Assembly: GCA_016787225.1 (NCBI GenBank)
Contig: JAEUUY010000014.1
Coordinates: 46,713-110,712, forward strand
Direction of reading: 5' to 3'
Length of the DNA stretch: 64,000 nucleotides
Source of the DNA: Chitinophagales bacterium
Lineage (GTDB): Bacteria > Bacteroidota > Bacteroidia > Chitinophagales > JADJOU01
Under the pieces are notes generated by a model, which ran no database searches, had not been told where the DNA came from, and was given only the letters and a program-made list of their open reading frames with translations. The position numbers and the translations under genes were made by a program. Shown here piece by piece: positions 53,802 to 62,980 of this stretch; position 1 is the stretch's first letter, and every line of letters starts with the position of its first letter.

Positions 53802-54674
53802 CTAGCTCTTAACTTTAGCCTGTGTTGTCTGAAGTACCTCGTTTGTAGAGCCATCTGTAATAAAACAAACGAAATATAAATTATCTATTTTATACTTGGT
53901 TTTAGAATAATCTTCTAATTCTATTCGTTTTAAAAATACCCTACCTTTTTTATAAACACCTCCGTCTGAAGCTACCTTAGGAAGGGAATTCCCTAGGGCA
54001 TTGGTTAACATTTTTCTTAGCACATGCTCGTGCTCGTAAGGGTCTACAATAAGGCTTCCATTTTTTTGAGGAGCATCCAATTTATTTTCGACCAGCATTA
54101 TTGAAAAATTCAAATTAGAGGCTATGTCTTCCAAAATTGTACTCTCAAACTCTAAAACATACTTGCCTGCCTTATCATCAAAATATACTCTAGACTTTAA
54201 GTTTATTTTCACAGGATTACTAATTGCTGTCGCTAAACGCTGTTTCCATTCAAATCTACCCTGCACTACGGAGCCATCAAAAGACCGTCTATCAATAGTT
54301 CCAGAGGGAAGAGAACTTACCTTAAATGCAGCCGCTAACAATCTGGCTTCTTCCGTTCTAAAATCTTCATCAGGCTTATCTTCATGAACAGGTTTAGCCA
54401 AGGCGTTACCGTCTGGGTGAAGGCCTACAGCAGCGAGATTATTGCCATACTGATCTAGCATTTCTTTCACTATTTTATGACCATCAGGGCAATTTACGCA
54501 GCTCGCTCCAGTATATTCCTCCATCAGAACTACTCTACTCTGTGCCGCTGGTATATTGCTAATGATATAGGTAGAATCTATAGACAAAATAGTGGTTCGT
54601 ACAGGTAGCACTTCTTTACATGATTGTAAATGCCAAATAACAAAAGAGAGGATGAATCCAAGAGCAATTCGCAT
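53802..54674 (-). CDS. Omp28-related thioredoxin-fold lipoprotein
   Basis: A 290-residue lipoprotein (lipobox HLQSC, Cys 19). The thioredoxin-like Omp28 domain follows, with MEEYTGASCVNCPDGHKIVK carrying CxxC (C-VN-C), then LAAVGLHPDGNALAKPVHED and PSGTIDRRSFDG. Omp28 proteins of Bacteroidota are outer-membrane lipoproteins of uncertain role, likely redox or adhesion related. A consensus promoter lies just upstream. Confidence 0.85.
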   Translation of the reverse strand: MRIALGFILSFVIWHLQSCKEVLPVRTTILSIDSTYIISNIPAAQSRVVLMEEYTGASCVNCPDGHKIVKEMLDQYGNNLAAVGLHPDGNALAKPVHEDKPDEDFRTEEARLLAAAFKVSSLPSGTIDRRSFDGSVVQGRFEWKQRLATAISNPVKINLKSRVYFDDKAGKYVLEFESTILEDIASNLNFSIMLVENKLDAPQKNGSLIVDPYEHEHVLRKMLTNALGNSLPKVASDGGVYKKGRVFLKRIELEDYSKTKYKIDNLYFVCFITDGSTNEVLQTTQAKVKS

Positions 54675-54693
54675 AAATAACTGATTTGAACTA

Positions 54694-54701
54694 CAAATTT
54701 A
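54694..54701 (-). promoter_or_regulatory. Promoter element of the Omp28-like operon
   Basis: Reads TAAATTTG on the minus strand (TAnnTTTG), 20 bases before the ATG at 54674. Confidence 0.55.
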
Positions 54702-54935
54702 GACAATCTCAAACTTAATAGGATAAAAAATGTTTTTCTAATCCACGCCCAGCCTAGCCCCCCAAAAAACCAAAACAACACTACTATGGATAAATACCTC
54801 TATTTTCAGCCCTTTGAGGACGGTCAATGGTAGAGCAATTATGCGTAATGTCTTACCGCAAAAAAGACCGCCCCGAAGAGCAGCCTTTTAATTTTAAAGA
54901 TGATCAAATGTAAAAAGTATTAATCTAAGTGCTAG

Positions 54936-54966
54936 TTTCTAGTTGCTAGTGACTAGCTACTAGAAA
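54936..54966. repeat. 31-bp CTAG-rich near-perfect palindrome
   Basis: Two 15-base arms around G54951 pair with a single mismatch (T against T at the ninth base of the stem). It contains four CTAG tetramers, plus a fifth just outside at 54932. It lies 22 bases downstream of the stop of the T9SS type A protein gene, in a 313-base stretch (54675-54987) that otherwise has no gene. No T run follows on the minus strand, so it is not a typical intrinsic terminator. Confidence 0.6.
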
Positions 54967-54987
54967 CCTTCTTACTTCTAAATATCA

Positions 54988-57822
54988 TCATCTTACCTCT
55001 AATTTGATACTTTTCTCTACTTCACCGTGAATGACCTTGACGATATAGAGACCCGTCTGCCAGCCATCGGTCGATATTTCTAGCTTATTATTCGATTCAC
55101 TGACATCTTTCATATCTCGACTATACACTTCTCGCCCTATGAGGTCATAGACCCGCACACTCGCCTGCTCACTACTAGGATTCTGTATCGTGAGGGTGGT
55201 GAGGGATGTGGATGGATTAGGGTGGAGGGTGAGGGTAGTGTGGAAGGAGTTTATAACGCCAGGTGAGTTATGAGTACTGAAAACCTGAGCTGATTTCAGA
55301 CTATTACCAGCTTTATAATTATTGTCACAATACGATTTTAAATAATCTGCACTTTTAGGACTAATAACAACTGGAGTATATGGATGAATGATTTTATTAG
55401 TCTGATAAATAGCATTAACTGTTGTACCAGGCACCTGATAAACCTCATCGGTAAAGTTCAAATTTAGCATTGTATTCGGTGAATTGATATCAACATCAAT
55501 TATTATCACCTCTGCCGAAATATTGCTAGGAATTGTAGTTCCATTAAAACTTGAAAGTCTTATAGTGTCTGGGAAGTTATAAAGTCGATATCTTTGTCTA
55601 GATGGTATAGTATTCCCAAATTTTCCATCTTCAACTTTATTGTACTTGTACTGATATAGTTCTTTTAAAGCCTGTGGTTTATGATAAAAATTTTCTTTAA
55701 AGTCGTAATCAGCTATAAACTTTAATCTAAAGTCAAAAAATCGATCTATAAACTCCTGGCTTGGTTCATTATATAAGGTGCCTTCATTTGTAATTGCCAT
55801 CTCCACATCGCTTGGACTTCCAGCGCCTGGACCAATGCGTATCATGTTTAAATTAGTGCCAAATGGTGTTTGATGAATAGAATCTATGCTCATTTGTCTT
55901 GTCTGAATAATATAGTGATATACTGAGTCAGGGTATCTTGTTTGATCATTTTCTATTGTACACCAGCATCCATAGCCACAACTCCGAGTTCTAACTATTC
56001 CTAAATTACCTACTTTATTTTCTACGGCTACCCTAGGGATTAAACGTTTCTCAACAGCAAAAAAACCTCTCATCTTTGGAAATATTTTTGTGATTATGGT
56101 ATCAGGATCGAACTCATAGTATCGTTTGTTCAAATTTTCTATTAAGCAAGCTCCAGTATGTTTCATTATATTTTTCGGAATGTAGAAATCAAACTCAATT
56201 ATTCCGTTAATCATTGACTTATCTGTAATTATTTCCGCAGCAGGATTTATAGCATATTCCAAGGGCTCTGCTATCTTTATATGAAGCTCATGATTACTAG
56301 GTGCATATTCGCCACCGACCCTATACGTTGACTTTTTATAATAAAGTTTAGGAGTTTTAAGCATGGCAAAAATCCCTGGAGCTTCATTATAATATGGATA
56401 CATTTCAAATGATGCTGTCTTAGAGTGCAAGCTACCTGGATGACTAATTTTTCTCTTTGAAAATCCTCCCCATGTAGCATCATTGGTAATTAGACCTCGC
56501 AGTGCCACTTGCCCTTCAATAAACATGGCATTAGGAGCTGGTGAATTAGCCATACTAGAGAGTTTATTAGCCCCCGCAGCCAATATGTTCCCTACGGGTA
56601 TAGAATATTTACTTTTCTCTACATCCCGATATATGCTAGCTATACTTGCAGTGCCTGATACATTTTCTATTGAACCCCAGAATTGTTGAAACGTCTTAGT
56701 GCCTATATTAATCGCAGGTATCTTATCAACTAATTTGCCGAATAGATTTAAACCCTGACTTAGTATTTTCATTGCTGGACTCACATAGTAATCATCTGCC
56801 ATTTGCTGTGCAGTACCATACGTCTGAAAGCCTCCATGAACCTCAAAGTTATTAGGATTTAATGAGTTTTGTTGTGTAATATAATCGCCATACACCGAAG
56901 ACATCCATGTATTCCCATAGCTTGATGGTATTTTCCCGCTCTGGTCAAACTGCTTAGCTATTGCTATAAACTTTCCTTCGGCATAGAGGCTCATTTTTTG
57001 ACGATTGCGGAGCTCAATACTTAATATTGGTTTGTTGACACATACGCATGGATCATAGGCAAATTTAAAATCAGATACCGCTGGAAAGCTCATATCAACA
57101 TTTGATTCAGGATTTATGAATCCTTTAATTAAATTAATGTCACTGGGCTGATCTAAGGCTAGCATATTGGTAGGATACTGATAAAATAAACCTGATGTAT
57201 AGAATTTATTGCCTTGACCAGGTACTTTATTGTTGATATCAAACCCTATATTTACCGATACATTTTCTGCTTGAAAATTTTGATTGGTAGCAGGATAAGC
57301 AAATATTCTTGCCTGACCTGTATATCGATTGTAAAACAGGTAATGATAGCCCTGTAGGCCTAGATTGAGATTTTTCATCAAAATAGGTGAGCTTGACTGA
57401 CTCGTAAATGGCCTATATCCATTGTAGGCATGCATCAATTCCCAGCCGTGCTTTGGATGCATAGCCAGATCAGCAATAGCTGTGCCTTGAAAGCTATTAA
57501 AATTGGTAATCATTTTATATTCCGACCAATCTATGTAAATAGGGTTATTCACTGTAGTAGCAGCACCTGTAGAAGGCACCACATCAAAAGGAACGCCAGC
57601 ATGAGGGCTCGATTGTTTTAACCAATTGATATCGAAGTTGGCAAAATCAACAGCATGTCCATTTAGCAGATTATTACGTTCTGTATTGATTAGCCGAGCA
57701 TTATTGTCTAATGGATCAATACGAATCAGCTGATTACAACATGGATCATCTGGCAGATTGCCTATACATTGGCTATAAACCCATATTGGTATAAGCATTA
57801 TTACTGTTATTATTTTTTTCAT
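54988..57822 (-). CDS. Secreted protein with T9SS type A sorting domain
   Basis: A 944-residue secreted protein with signal peptide MKKIITVIMLIPIWVYSQC. The body is beta-rich with many aromatic and Asn residues and no recognised enzyme domain. The last ~80 residues are a T9SS type A sorting domain: HPNPSTSLTTLTIQNPS, then VRVYDLIGREVYSRDM, ISTDGWQTGLYIVKV and the final KSIKLEV. It would be exported by T9SS and attached to the surface or released. It is the last gene of the operon that begins with the duplicated leader at 60222. Confidence 0.85.
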   Translation of the reverse strand: MKKIITVIMLIPIWVYSQCIGNLPDDPCCNQLIRIDPLDNNARLINTERNNLLNGHAVDFANFDINWLKQSSPHAGVPFDVVPSTGAATTVNNPIYIDWSEYKMITNFNSFQGTAIADLAMHPKHGWELMHAYNGYRPFTSQSSSPILMKNLNLGLQGYHYLFYNRYTGQARIFAYPATNQNFQAENVSVNIGFDINNKVPGQGNKFYTSGLFYQYPTNMLALDQPSDINLIKGFINPESNVDMSFPAVSDFKFAYDPCVCVNKPILSIELRNRQKMSLYAEGKFIAIAKQFDQSGKIPSSYGNTWMSSVYGDYITQQNSLNPNNFEVHGGFQTYGTAQQMADDYYVSPAMKILSQGLNLFGKLVDKIPAINIGTKTFQQFWGSIENVSGTASIASIYRDVEKSKYSIPVGNILAAGANKLSSMANSPAPNAMFIEGQVALRGLITNDATWGGFSKRKISHPGSLHSKTASFEMYPYYNEAPGIFAMLKTPKLYYKKSTYRVGGEYAPSNHELHIKIAEPLEYAINPAAEIITDKSMINGIIEFDFYIPKNIMKHTGACLIENLNKRYYEFDPDTIITKIFPKMRGFFAVEKRLIPRVAVENKVGNLGIVRTRSCGYGCWCTIENDQTRYPDSVYHYIIQTRQMSIDSIHQTPFGTNLNMIRIGPGAGSPSDVEMAITNEGTLYNEPSQEFIDRFFDFRLKFIADYDFKENFYHKPQALKELYQYKYNKVEDGKFGNTIPSRQRYRLYNFPDTIRLSSFNGTTIPSNISAEVIIIDVDINSPNTMLNLNFTDEVYQVPGTTVNAIYQTNKIIHPYTPVVISPKSADYLKSYCDNNYKAGNSLKSAQVFSTHNSPGVINSFHTTLTLHPNPSTSLTTLTIQNPSSEQASVRVYDLIGREVYSRDMKDVSESNNKLEISTDGWQTGLYIVKVIHGEVEKSIKLEVR

Positions 57823-57848
57823 TTCTTTAGTTTTTACATTTTTAAATA

Positions 57849-58625
57849 TTATTTTCTATACCCTAAAAATTTTACGGGAGGGTGATAAACCTTATTGTCA
57901 TCAGTATATCCAACTGGATTTAAAATAAGTTCTATATTTCTGGAATGATTGTCTATGTTTCTAAGATAAATTACCCCTACACCAAATGGTTGACTTTTAG
58001 GATTACAATTATAACCAAACTCATTCACGAAAAACACCTCATTTAAATTATTGCCAATCCCCCATAAAGCCTCTCGGCATGACATAAATGGAAAAGTATC
58101 AATGACAAAGTCGTCAATCCTATTCAGATATACCTTAAACTCAAAACTATCCTTCATCAAAGGGAAGTCAATGAACTTACCGCGATAAGTGCCAACAATT
58201 CTATTTTCCTTGTCGAAGTCTTCTATGATCTGATAGGTCTGAGTAAGGGTATCTATACCATCGTCATTGGGATAGCAGCTCTTGTTTGGCTTTTTCTTTA
58301 CGATAAGGGTCACATCCAATTTGCCTGGCGGAATATTCGTGCGATAAAAACTAGTTTTATTATAAATTTTTTCTCCCCCTATGCGCCATTCTAGACTATC
58401 CCATTGCACCCAACTGTCTAGGACGAAGCCAGCAGTCTGAAACTGCAAAGTATAATTGTAATTTACATAGCTAGGCTTGAGATATTTATGCGTTATCAGT
58501 GGATAATTATCAGATTTAAAGCTCGCTTTGACCTCTTGCACTCCTTGGCAGGGTTCATCTTTGCAGCAGCCTAGGTATAAAACAAAAATAGCGATCAGGA
58601 ATATTGAATTGATTAACCTTTTCAT
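57849..58625 (-). CDS. Hypothetical lipoprotein
   Basis: A 258-residue lipoprotein (lipobox YLGC, then CKDEPCQGV). The mature protein is beta-rich with several aromatic pairs and three or four more cysteines (ITHKYLKPSYVNYNYTLQFQ, SCREALWGIG). No family recognised. It lies in the second half of the leader-driven operon, 26 bases before the T9SS type A protein gene and 3 bases after the coiled-coil gene. Confidence 0.7.
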   Translation of the reverse strand: MKRLINSIFLIAIFVLYLGCCKDEPCQGVQEVKASFKSDNYPLITHKYLKPSYVNYNYTLQFQTAGFVLDSWVQWDSLEWRIGGEKIYNKTSFYRTNIPPGKLDVTLIVKKKPNKSCYPNDDGIDTLTQTYQIIEDFDKENRIVGTYRGKFIDFPLMKDSFEFKVYLNRIDDFVIDTFPFMSCREALWGIGNNLNEVFFVNEFGYNCNPKSQPFGVGVIYLRNIDNHSRNIELILNPVGYTDDNKVYHPPVKFLGYRK

Positions 58626-58628
58626 TTC

Positions 58629-59093
58629 TTATCTTTTAGGTTTAAAAATTAAATCAAGAATTGTTTTGGTTGCTTCCTCTACCAGCTTGTCATTAGCTTC
58701 TTGCCGTCTAATTTCTCTCACGATATTTTGAGCACTGGATGTGCTATGATAATTAGGTTGATTTTGCAGCCTCTTAGTAGAGACCCGATCAACTATAACC
58801 AAAGTGCTATCTTGATGGATATCATTTTGCGTTGGAACTGGAAACGCCAAATTTGAATTTGCCTCCCATTTCACATAATTTCTTTCTGTTGTTCTGACTT
58901 GTAAGAGATTTATTAGGAGGCTCATCTGATATTTTAAATCATTCAATTGTGCCTTTAGAGAATCCAACTGAGATTGAACACTAGGTTGCATTGCAGAATC
59001 TAAGGAGGTAGCTGCTTGTGCCTTTAAGCCACTACCATAGGCTAGCAGGATGAAACAAAAACACATTCTTGATAAATACATAGTTTTGAACAT
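58629..59093 (-). CDS. Exported coiled-coil hypothetical protein
   Basis: A 154-residue protein with a signal peptide (up to ...GSGLKAQA) and a heptad-rich coiled-coil segment (residues ~35-70, QSQLDSLKAQLNDLKYQMSL), ending with a Lys/Arg-rich tail (TKTILDLIFKPKR). It abuts the preceding gene (stop 59094, start 59093) and is in the operon. No family recognised. Confidence 0.65.
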   Translation of the reverse strand: MFKTMYLSRMCFCFILLAYGSGLKAQAATSLDSAMQPSVQSQLDSLKAQLNDLKYQMSLLINLLQVRTTERNYVKWEANSNLAFPVPTQNDIHQDSTLVIVDRVSTKRLQNQPNYHSTSSAQNIVREIRRQEANDKLVEEATKTILDLIFKPKR

Positions 59094-60227
59094 CTATTTT
59101 GTAAGCCCGTCCACCTTTTTCTTTAAGGCTTTGATAATCTTATCCTGCTCTATCAGATGCAGCGTCAGCTCTTCTACTTTTTGTAAAAGAAGTTTGTTCA
59201 TTTCGCCTACGTCCACACCGTTTTCTATGATTTCAGATTCCGAAGGTATCTCAGGTAGGTGCTTATACTGCTTTACAAAAGCTTCGATCTCGGAGAGTGA
59301 CATCAATTTGTAATTTTTCTGAAATACCTTATCTGCCCAGCTGGTGATTTGGACTACATTCCGTGTCGATACAATGGTGCCATCTACAGATAGCGCATAG
59401 TTGCCAAATGCACCGTTCGGTCGTTTTGGTATTCCATTAGTGAGATTGCCGATAGATAGTCTGCGGATAAAGGCGTTGTCACTCACATTAATATATGGAA
59501 CATTCAGAGAAGAAGCAACAATGTTACTTGTATTCAAATTACTCACACTAAGGTCTGTTATTGTAGCATTTCCGGCAGTGAAACCATTGTTAAAGTTCAT
59601 AGAGTTTTGTACCTCGATAGTTCCATATTCTTCATCTCCCGAATACGGAATACCATCAGGGTCATTTTGCAGTTCGCCATAGATGCCTCCGGTAGATATT
59701 TTGCCTATAAATTTGCCTTCTTGGCACTTGATATTACCTATAACATGCAGCTGCTCTTCAGGCTGTATAGCATTGATACCTACAAAGCCAATATTGCACC
59801 CTGGGCAAATTGAAGGGTTTATCCACGAGGTACCGAAAGTTCCTTGATTTTCAAATAAATTAATTCTAAGCATTCTATTACATGTAAAAGCATCTTTTCT
59901 GACATAAAGAGGTGAAGAACATTCAACTACCGTATTATTAGGACCTTGACGCCAGACAGGCATATAATTTATATCTTCATTACAGTTATCGCTTACAATG
60001 CATGGAGGAGTTAGCTGAGGGTTCATTAGTGAAGGGTCTCCTACAACGTGTATCCCGTCACCATTCGAACCTATTGGTCCCGTATAAATTCCAACTCCAC
60101 CATTGCCTCCTGGATTGCCTATTAAGGCTTGACCTGTATTACAAACGGCGAGGAGAAATAGGACAACTATTGATTTTCTTACATAACTGATATTCACTTT
60201 ACTTATGTTTATTACTAATTTTTTCAT
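59094..60227 (-). CDS. Exported protein with tail-fibre-like C-terminal domain
   Basis: A 377-residue exported protein. The N-terminal ~35 residues contain a signal segment (IVVLFLLAVCNTGQALIG), then Gly/Asn-rich sequence, a beta-rich middle (residues ~170-285), and a C-terminal region YKLMSLSEIEAFVKQYKHLP EIPSE followed by a coiled-coil (LLLQKVEELTLHLIEQDKII). This C-terminal arrangement is common in Bacteroidota exported proteins annotated as tail-fibre or S74-like. Here it is the first gene after the duplicated leader, not part of a phage. Function not known. Confidence 0.75.
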   Translation of the reverse strand: MKKLVINISKVNISYVRKSIVVLFLLAVCNTGQALIGNPGGNGGVGIYTGPIGSNGDGIHVVGDPSLMNPQLTPPCIVSDNCNEDINYMPVWRQGPNNTVVECSSPLYVRKDAFTCNRMLRINLFENQGTFGTSWINPSICPGCNIGFVGINAIQPEEQLHVIGNIKCQEGKFIGKISTGGIYGELQNDPDGIPYSGDEEYGTIEVQNSMNFNNGFTAGNATITDLSVSNLNTSNIVASSLNVPYINVSDNAFIRRLSIGNLTNGIPKRPNGAFGNYALSVDGTIVSTRNVVQITSWADKVFQKNYKLMSLSEIEAFVKQYKHLPEIPSESEIIENGVDVGEMNKLLLQKVEELTLHLIEQDKIIKALKKKVDGLTK

Positions 60228-60735
60228 ATAATTTGATTTTTATTGTTTTTTAAATAATTTGTTTATTGTTAAATTTTTCGATGTAGTGCTCAGGACTCTG
60301 ACCTGAAGTAGGTTGCGTTTTAAAGCGGATGTAATTACAGTGACCTCATTACTAATATTGCATCGTGAGAGGTATATGTCTAGGACTCCGAGCCGAGGGT
60401 AAACGATAATTAAAAATATAAAGGAGGGTGTGGAGCCTTTTGCTTTCTATAAACTTTTCCAAAGGGTCTGGAATCTTTTAATCGAATCTACATCAAATAA
60501 CATACACACCCCGTAATGTGGTTATTACTGCTATCTCTGTGTTAATCCAATTTTTTCAGATATTCGGAGAAGAGGTTTTTAGCGTCACCGCTTTATATTT
60601 TTACGTTTTCTGTTTTACTTATTCATATTTCATTTTGGTTTTAAATTGTGAACACATGTTGTTTTTAATTTTTCATTTATACCTTTCGATAGCAAATATA
60701 ACTTAAAAGATTTTTTTTTCTTAGATTTTTTTAAA
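60222..60735 (-). repeat. Long duplicated promoter-leader block, copy A
   Basis: About 510 bases that recur at 62397-62912 with well over 90% identity by eye, including the promoter, a ~460-nt leader and the start codons with the first bases of the following genes (ATGAAAAAA-type). On the minus strand it runs from the promoter (near 60700) to the ATG at 60227. Above the level of the leader no coding frame is convincing. It contains several short complementary segments (see findings). Confidence 0.85.
60693..60700 (-). promoter_or_regulatory. Promoter element of the leader-A operon
   Basis: Reads TATATTTG on the minus strand (TAnnTTTG). The transcript would start near 60687 and carry a ~460-nt leader before the ATG at 60227. 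The same element is present in copy B. Confidence 0.6.
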
Positions 60736-60978
60736 TTGGGTTTGCTCCTAAACTCAAATTTATTTTGACCACATAGAGCGCATAGAATAGAGCATCGTAT
60801 TCTGTACATCGAGTAGTAAATAGTGTTTTACACAGAGACCACTTCATTTATCTCTGGACATATGCGGGATAGCCAAACTACGTATTAAAAAAAAGTGAGA
60901 TGTTCGATGCCAAACGAAATTTTGCTTAAATACCGTTCACCCCACTTTTAGAGATACAATAGTTGTATGAGGTGATTA

Positions 60979-61533
60979 TTATTCTACCTTTACTTTACCT
61001 GAAAAATAATATCCGCAATTGTTTGAGTCTATTACACAAAAATAAAGTTCAAAATCTTGACCAAAATTATATTGAGGATACGGAATATCCATTAGTATTG
61101 TATTGCTATTAACTATATGTATATCTGATATACCTCCTTCGGAAGATATAATTCCATTTTGCAGCTTATTTTTATACCCATAAGCCATATCTTTTATCTT
61201 GGTAGATAAGTAGATTCTTGCATATGATTTTTTATTTGATTTCATAGGATTACTATAAAACTTAATATTAAAACTATCTGTTTTACAATCTTTCTTAATC
61301 TTTAATGTATCAAATTTAGTATCCATATAATACAACCTTAACCCAGCTTCTACATCGTTAAAAAAGCTAGATGAATTAAAGTCTACGAGCTTCCAATCAT
61401 TTGAGTTAATATCTCCTCCAACGATATTGCCAGATTCGTCTGTTTGCACAATTTCATTGAGACTATATTTTTCATCATTTTTACAACAACCATAAAACAA
61501 TGACAATAGGAATCCTAATAAAACATATTTCAT
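60979..61533 (-). CDS. Hypothetical lipoprotein
   Basis: A 184-residue lipoprotein (lipobox FYGC, followed by CKNDEKYS). The mature part is beta-rich with a Cys pair near the C terminus (FCVIDSNNCGYYFSGKV). No family recognised; the GCCKxDE start resembles the lipoprotein at 57849, but no other similarity is evident. It follows the beta/gamma-crystallin-like lipoprotein gene by 6 bases. Confidence 0.7.
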   Translation of the reverse strand: MKYVLLGFLLSLFYGCCKNDEKYSLNEIVQTDESGNIVGGDINSNDWKLVDFNSSSFFNDVEAGLRLYYMDTKFDTLKIKKDCKTDSFNIKFYSNPMKSNKKSYARIYLSTKIKDMAYGYKNKLQNGIISSEGGISDIHIVNSNTILMDIPYPQYNFGQDFELYFCVIDSNNCGYYFSGKVKVE

Positions 61534-61539
61534 ATTGAC

Positions 61540-62403
61540 TTATATTTGAATTGTATGACCACTTCCCATTACCCAAGCTGGACACTGAATAGTGTAGTGT
61601 GAAGAAATTTCATCATCCCAATTAGTATTCCACAACACTCCATAACTCATTATAAACCACCTCATATCAGTTGTATTAAAATTAGAGGGTGAAGATTTAG
61701 AAATAACAATACGTTGACCACCAAAGTTTGCATGTTCAAAACATACCATATGTACTGGCTGATGTTTAAGATAATGATCTGCGCGTACAGCGGTAATTTG
61801 GTCATTAAAATTACTTCCAACCCATGATGTTTTTCCATGCCACTCGTAAATTTGCATTGGGACAGACACTGTGGCATTAAGAGGTTGTCCGTTATATAAA
61901 CTTGGGAGGGTATATATAGCCGATGAACTAGGACTAAATGGAGCCGTAATAAATCCAAGAGTTTTTAATTCATCAACTTGATTCCTTCCTCCATTATTTA
62001 TAGCTATGGGATGTTCAAAAAAAATTCCTTTACCACCATTGTATGCTTTTAAAAATTTTTTATTTGTCGAAGAATCTCCAAAACTTGTATGTTTTTGAAA
62101 TTCATGTAGGTCTGCATAATAGTAAACCTTATCATTTACAACATGAACGACTATAGATGTATCATTCTTTTTGAAGAATTCAACAACTTCCTTTGGTGTA
62201 CTTTCACTAAACTTAATACCTCTTCCTTTTTCCTGATATTCTACCTGAAGATTGTATTCCTTGCCATTGATAAGAGATTTATACTCTTTTTTATGCCATA
62301 TATTTTCATTTAAAGCGGTATTGTTGCATTCATCTTTTTGACATGATGTAATAATCCCTGATAGTATTAAAAGCCCTATCACGCTTATTGCTATTTTTTT
62401 CAT
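61540..62403 (-). CDS. Lipoprotein with beta/gamma-crystallin-like domain
   Basis: A 287-residue lipoprotein (lipobox ITSC at residues 18-21). Residues ~183-273 resemble a beta/gamma-crystallin double Greek key: VHMVCFEHANFGGQRIVIS is the characteristic opening of a Greek-key strand pair, and the calcium-site motif (N/D)(N/D)xx(S/T)S is matched by D263-D-E-I-S-S268 and more loosely by N200-D-Q-I-T-A205. The N-terminal half is not recognised. It is the first gene of the leader-B operon. Confidence 0.7.
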   Translation of the reverse strand: MKKIAISVIGLLILSGIITSCQKDECNNTALNENIWHKKEYKSLINGKEYNLQVEYQEKGRGIKFSESTPKEVVEFFKKNDTSIVVHVVNDKVYYYADLHEFQKHTSFGDSSTNKKFLKAYNGGKGIFFEHPIAINNGGRNQVDELKTLGFITAPFSPSSSAIYTLPSLYNGQPLNATVSVPMQIYEWHGKTSWVGSNFNDQITAVRADHYLKHQPVHMVCFEHANFGGQRIVISKSSPSNFNTTDMRWFIMSYGVLWNTNWDDEISSHYTIQCPAWVMGSGHTIQI

Positions 62404-62912
62404 ATAATTTGAATTTAAATGTTTTTTAAATAATTTGTTTATTGTTAAATTTTTCGATATAGTGCTCAGGACTCTGACTTGAACTAAGTTGCGTTTTAAA
62501 GCGGATGTAATTACAGTGACCTCATTACTAATATCGCATCGTGAGAGGTATATATCTAGGACTCCGAGCTGCGGGTAAACGTGGGATTGAAAATATAAAG
62601 GAGGGTGTGGAGCCTTTTGCTTTCTATAAACTTTTCCAAAGGGTCTGGAATCTTTTAATCGAATCTACATCGAACAACATACACACCCCGTAATGTGGTT
62701 ATTACTGCTATCTCTGTGTTAATCCAATTTTTTCAGATATTCGGAGAAGAGGTTTTTAGCGTCACCGCTTTATATTTCTACGTTTTCTGTTTTATTTATT
62801 CATATTTCGTTTTGGTTTTAAATTGTGAACACATGTTGTTTTTTACTCTTTCATTTGTACCTTTCTATGGCAAATATAACTTTAAAGATTTTTTTTCTTA
62901 GATTTTTTTAAA
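62397..62912 (-). repeat. Long duplicated promoter-leader block, copy B
   Basis: Near-identical to 60222-60735 over about 510 bases, including the promoter, the leader and the first bases of the following gene. It ends just past the promoter, before the divergent gene at 62981. Differences are scattered single bases plus one 3-base-scale variation near 62580. Confidence 0.85.
62871..62878 (-). promoter_or_regulatory. Promoter element of the leader-B operon
   Basis: Reads TATATTTG on the minus strand, identical to that in copy A. The transcript would begin near 62865, giving a ~460-nt leader before the ATG at 62403. Confidence 0.6.
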
Positions 62913-62980
62913 ATAATATCTCTACCCACCCCTCGTTTAAGTCTAGTAATAATTTTCTTTCACTTTTAAATTTTAAATCT

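Noticed and set aside
59094..60227. Prophage remnant suggested by the tail-fibre-like gene
   Set aside because: No other phage gene is present; the gene is exported and lies in an operon with lipoproteins and a T9SS protein.
60518..60706. Plus-strand 62-residue hydrophobic frame, also found in copy B (62695-62901)
   Set aside because: It lies antisense within the duplicated leader; its conservation follows from DNA identity of the two copies, and the two frames diverge at the end. No start signal supports it.
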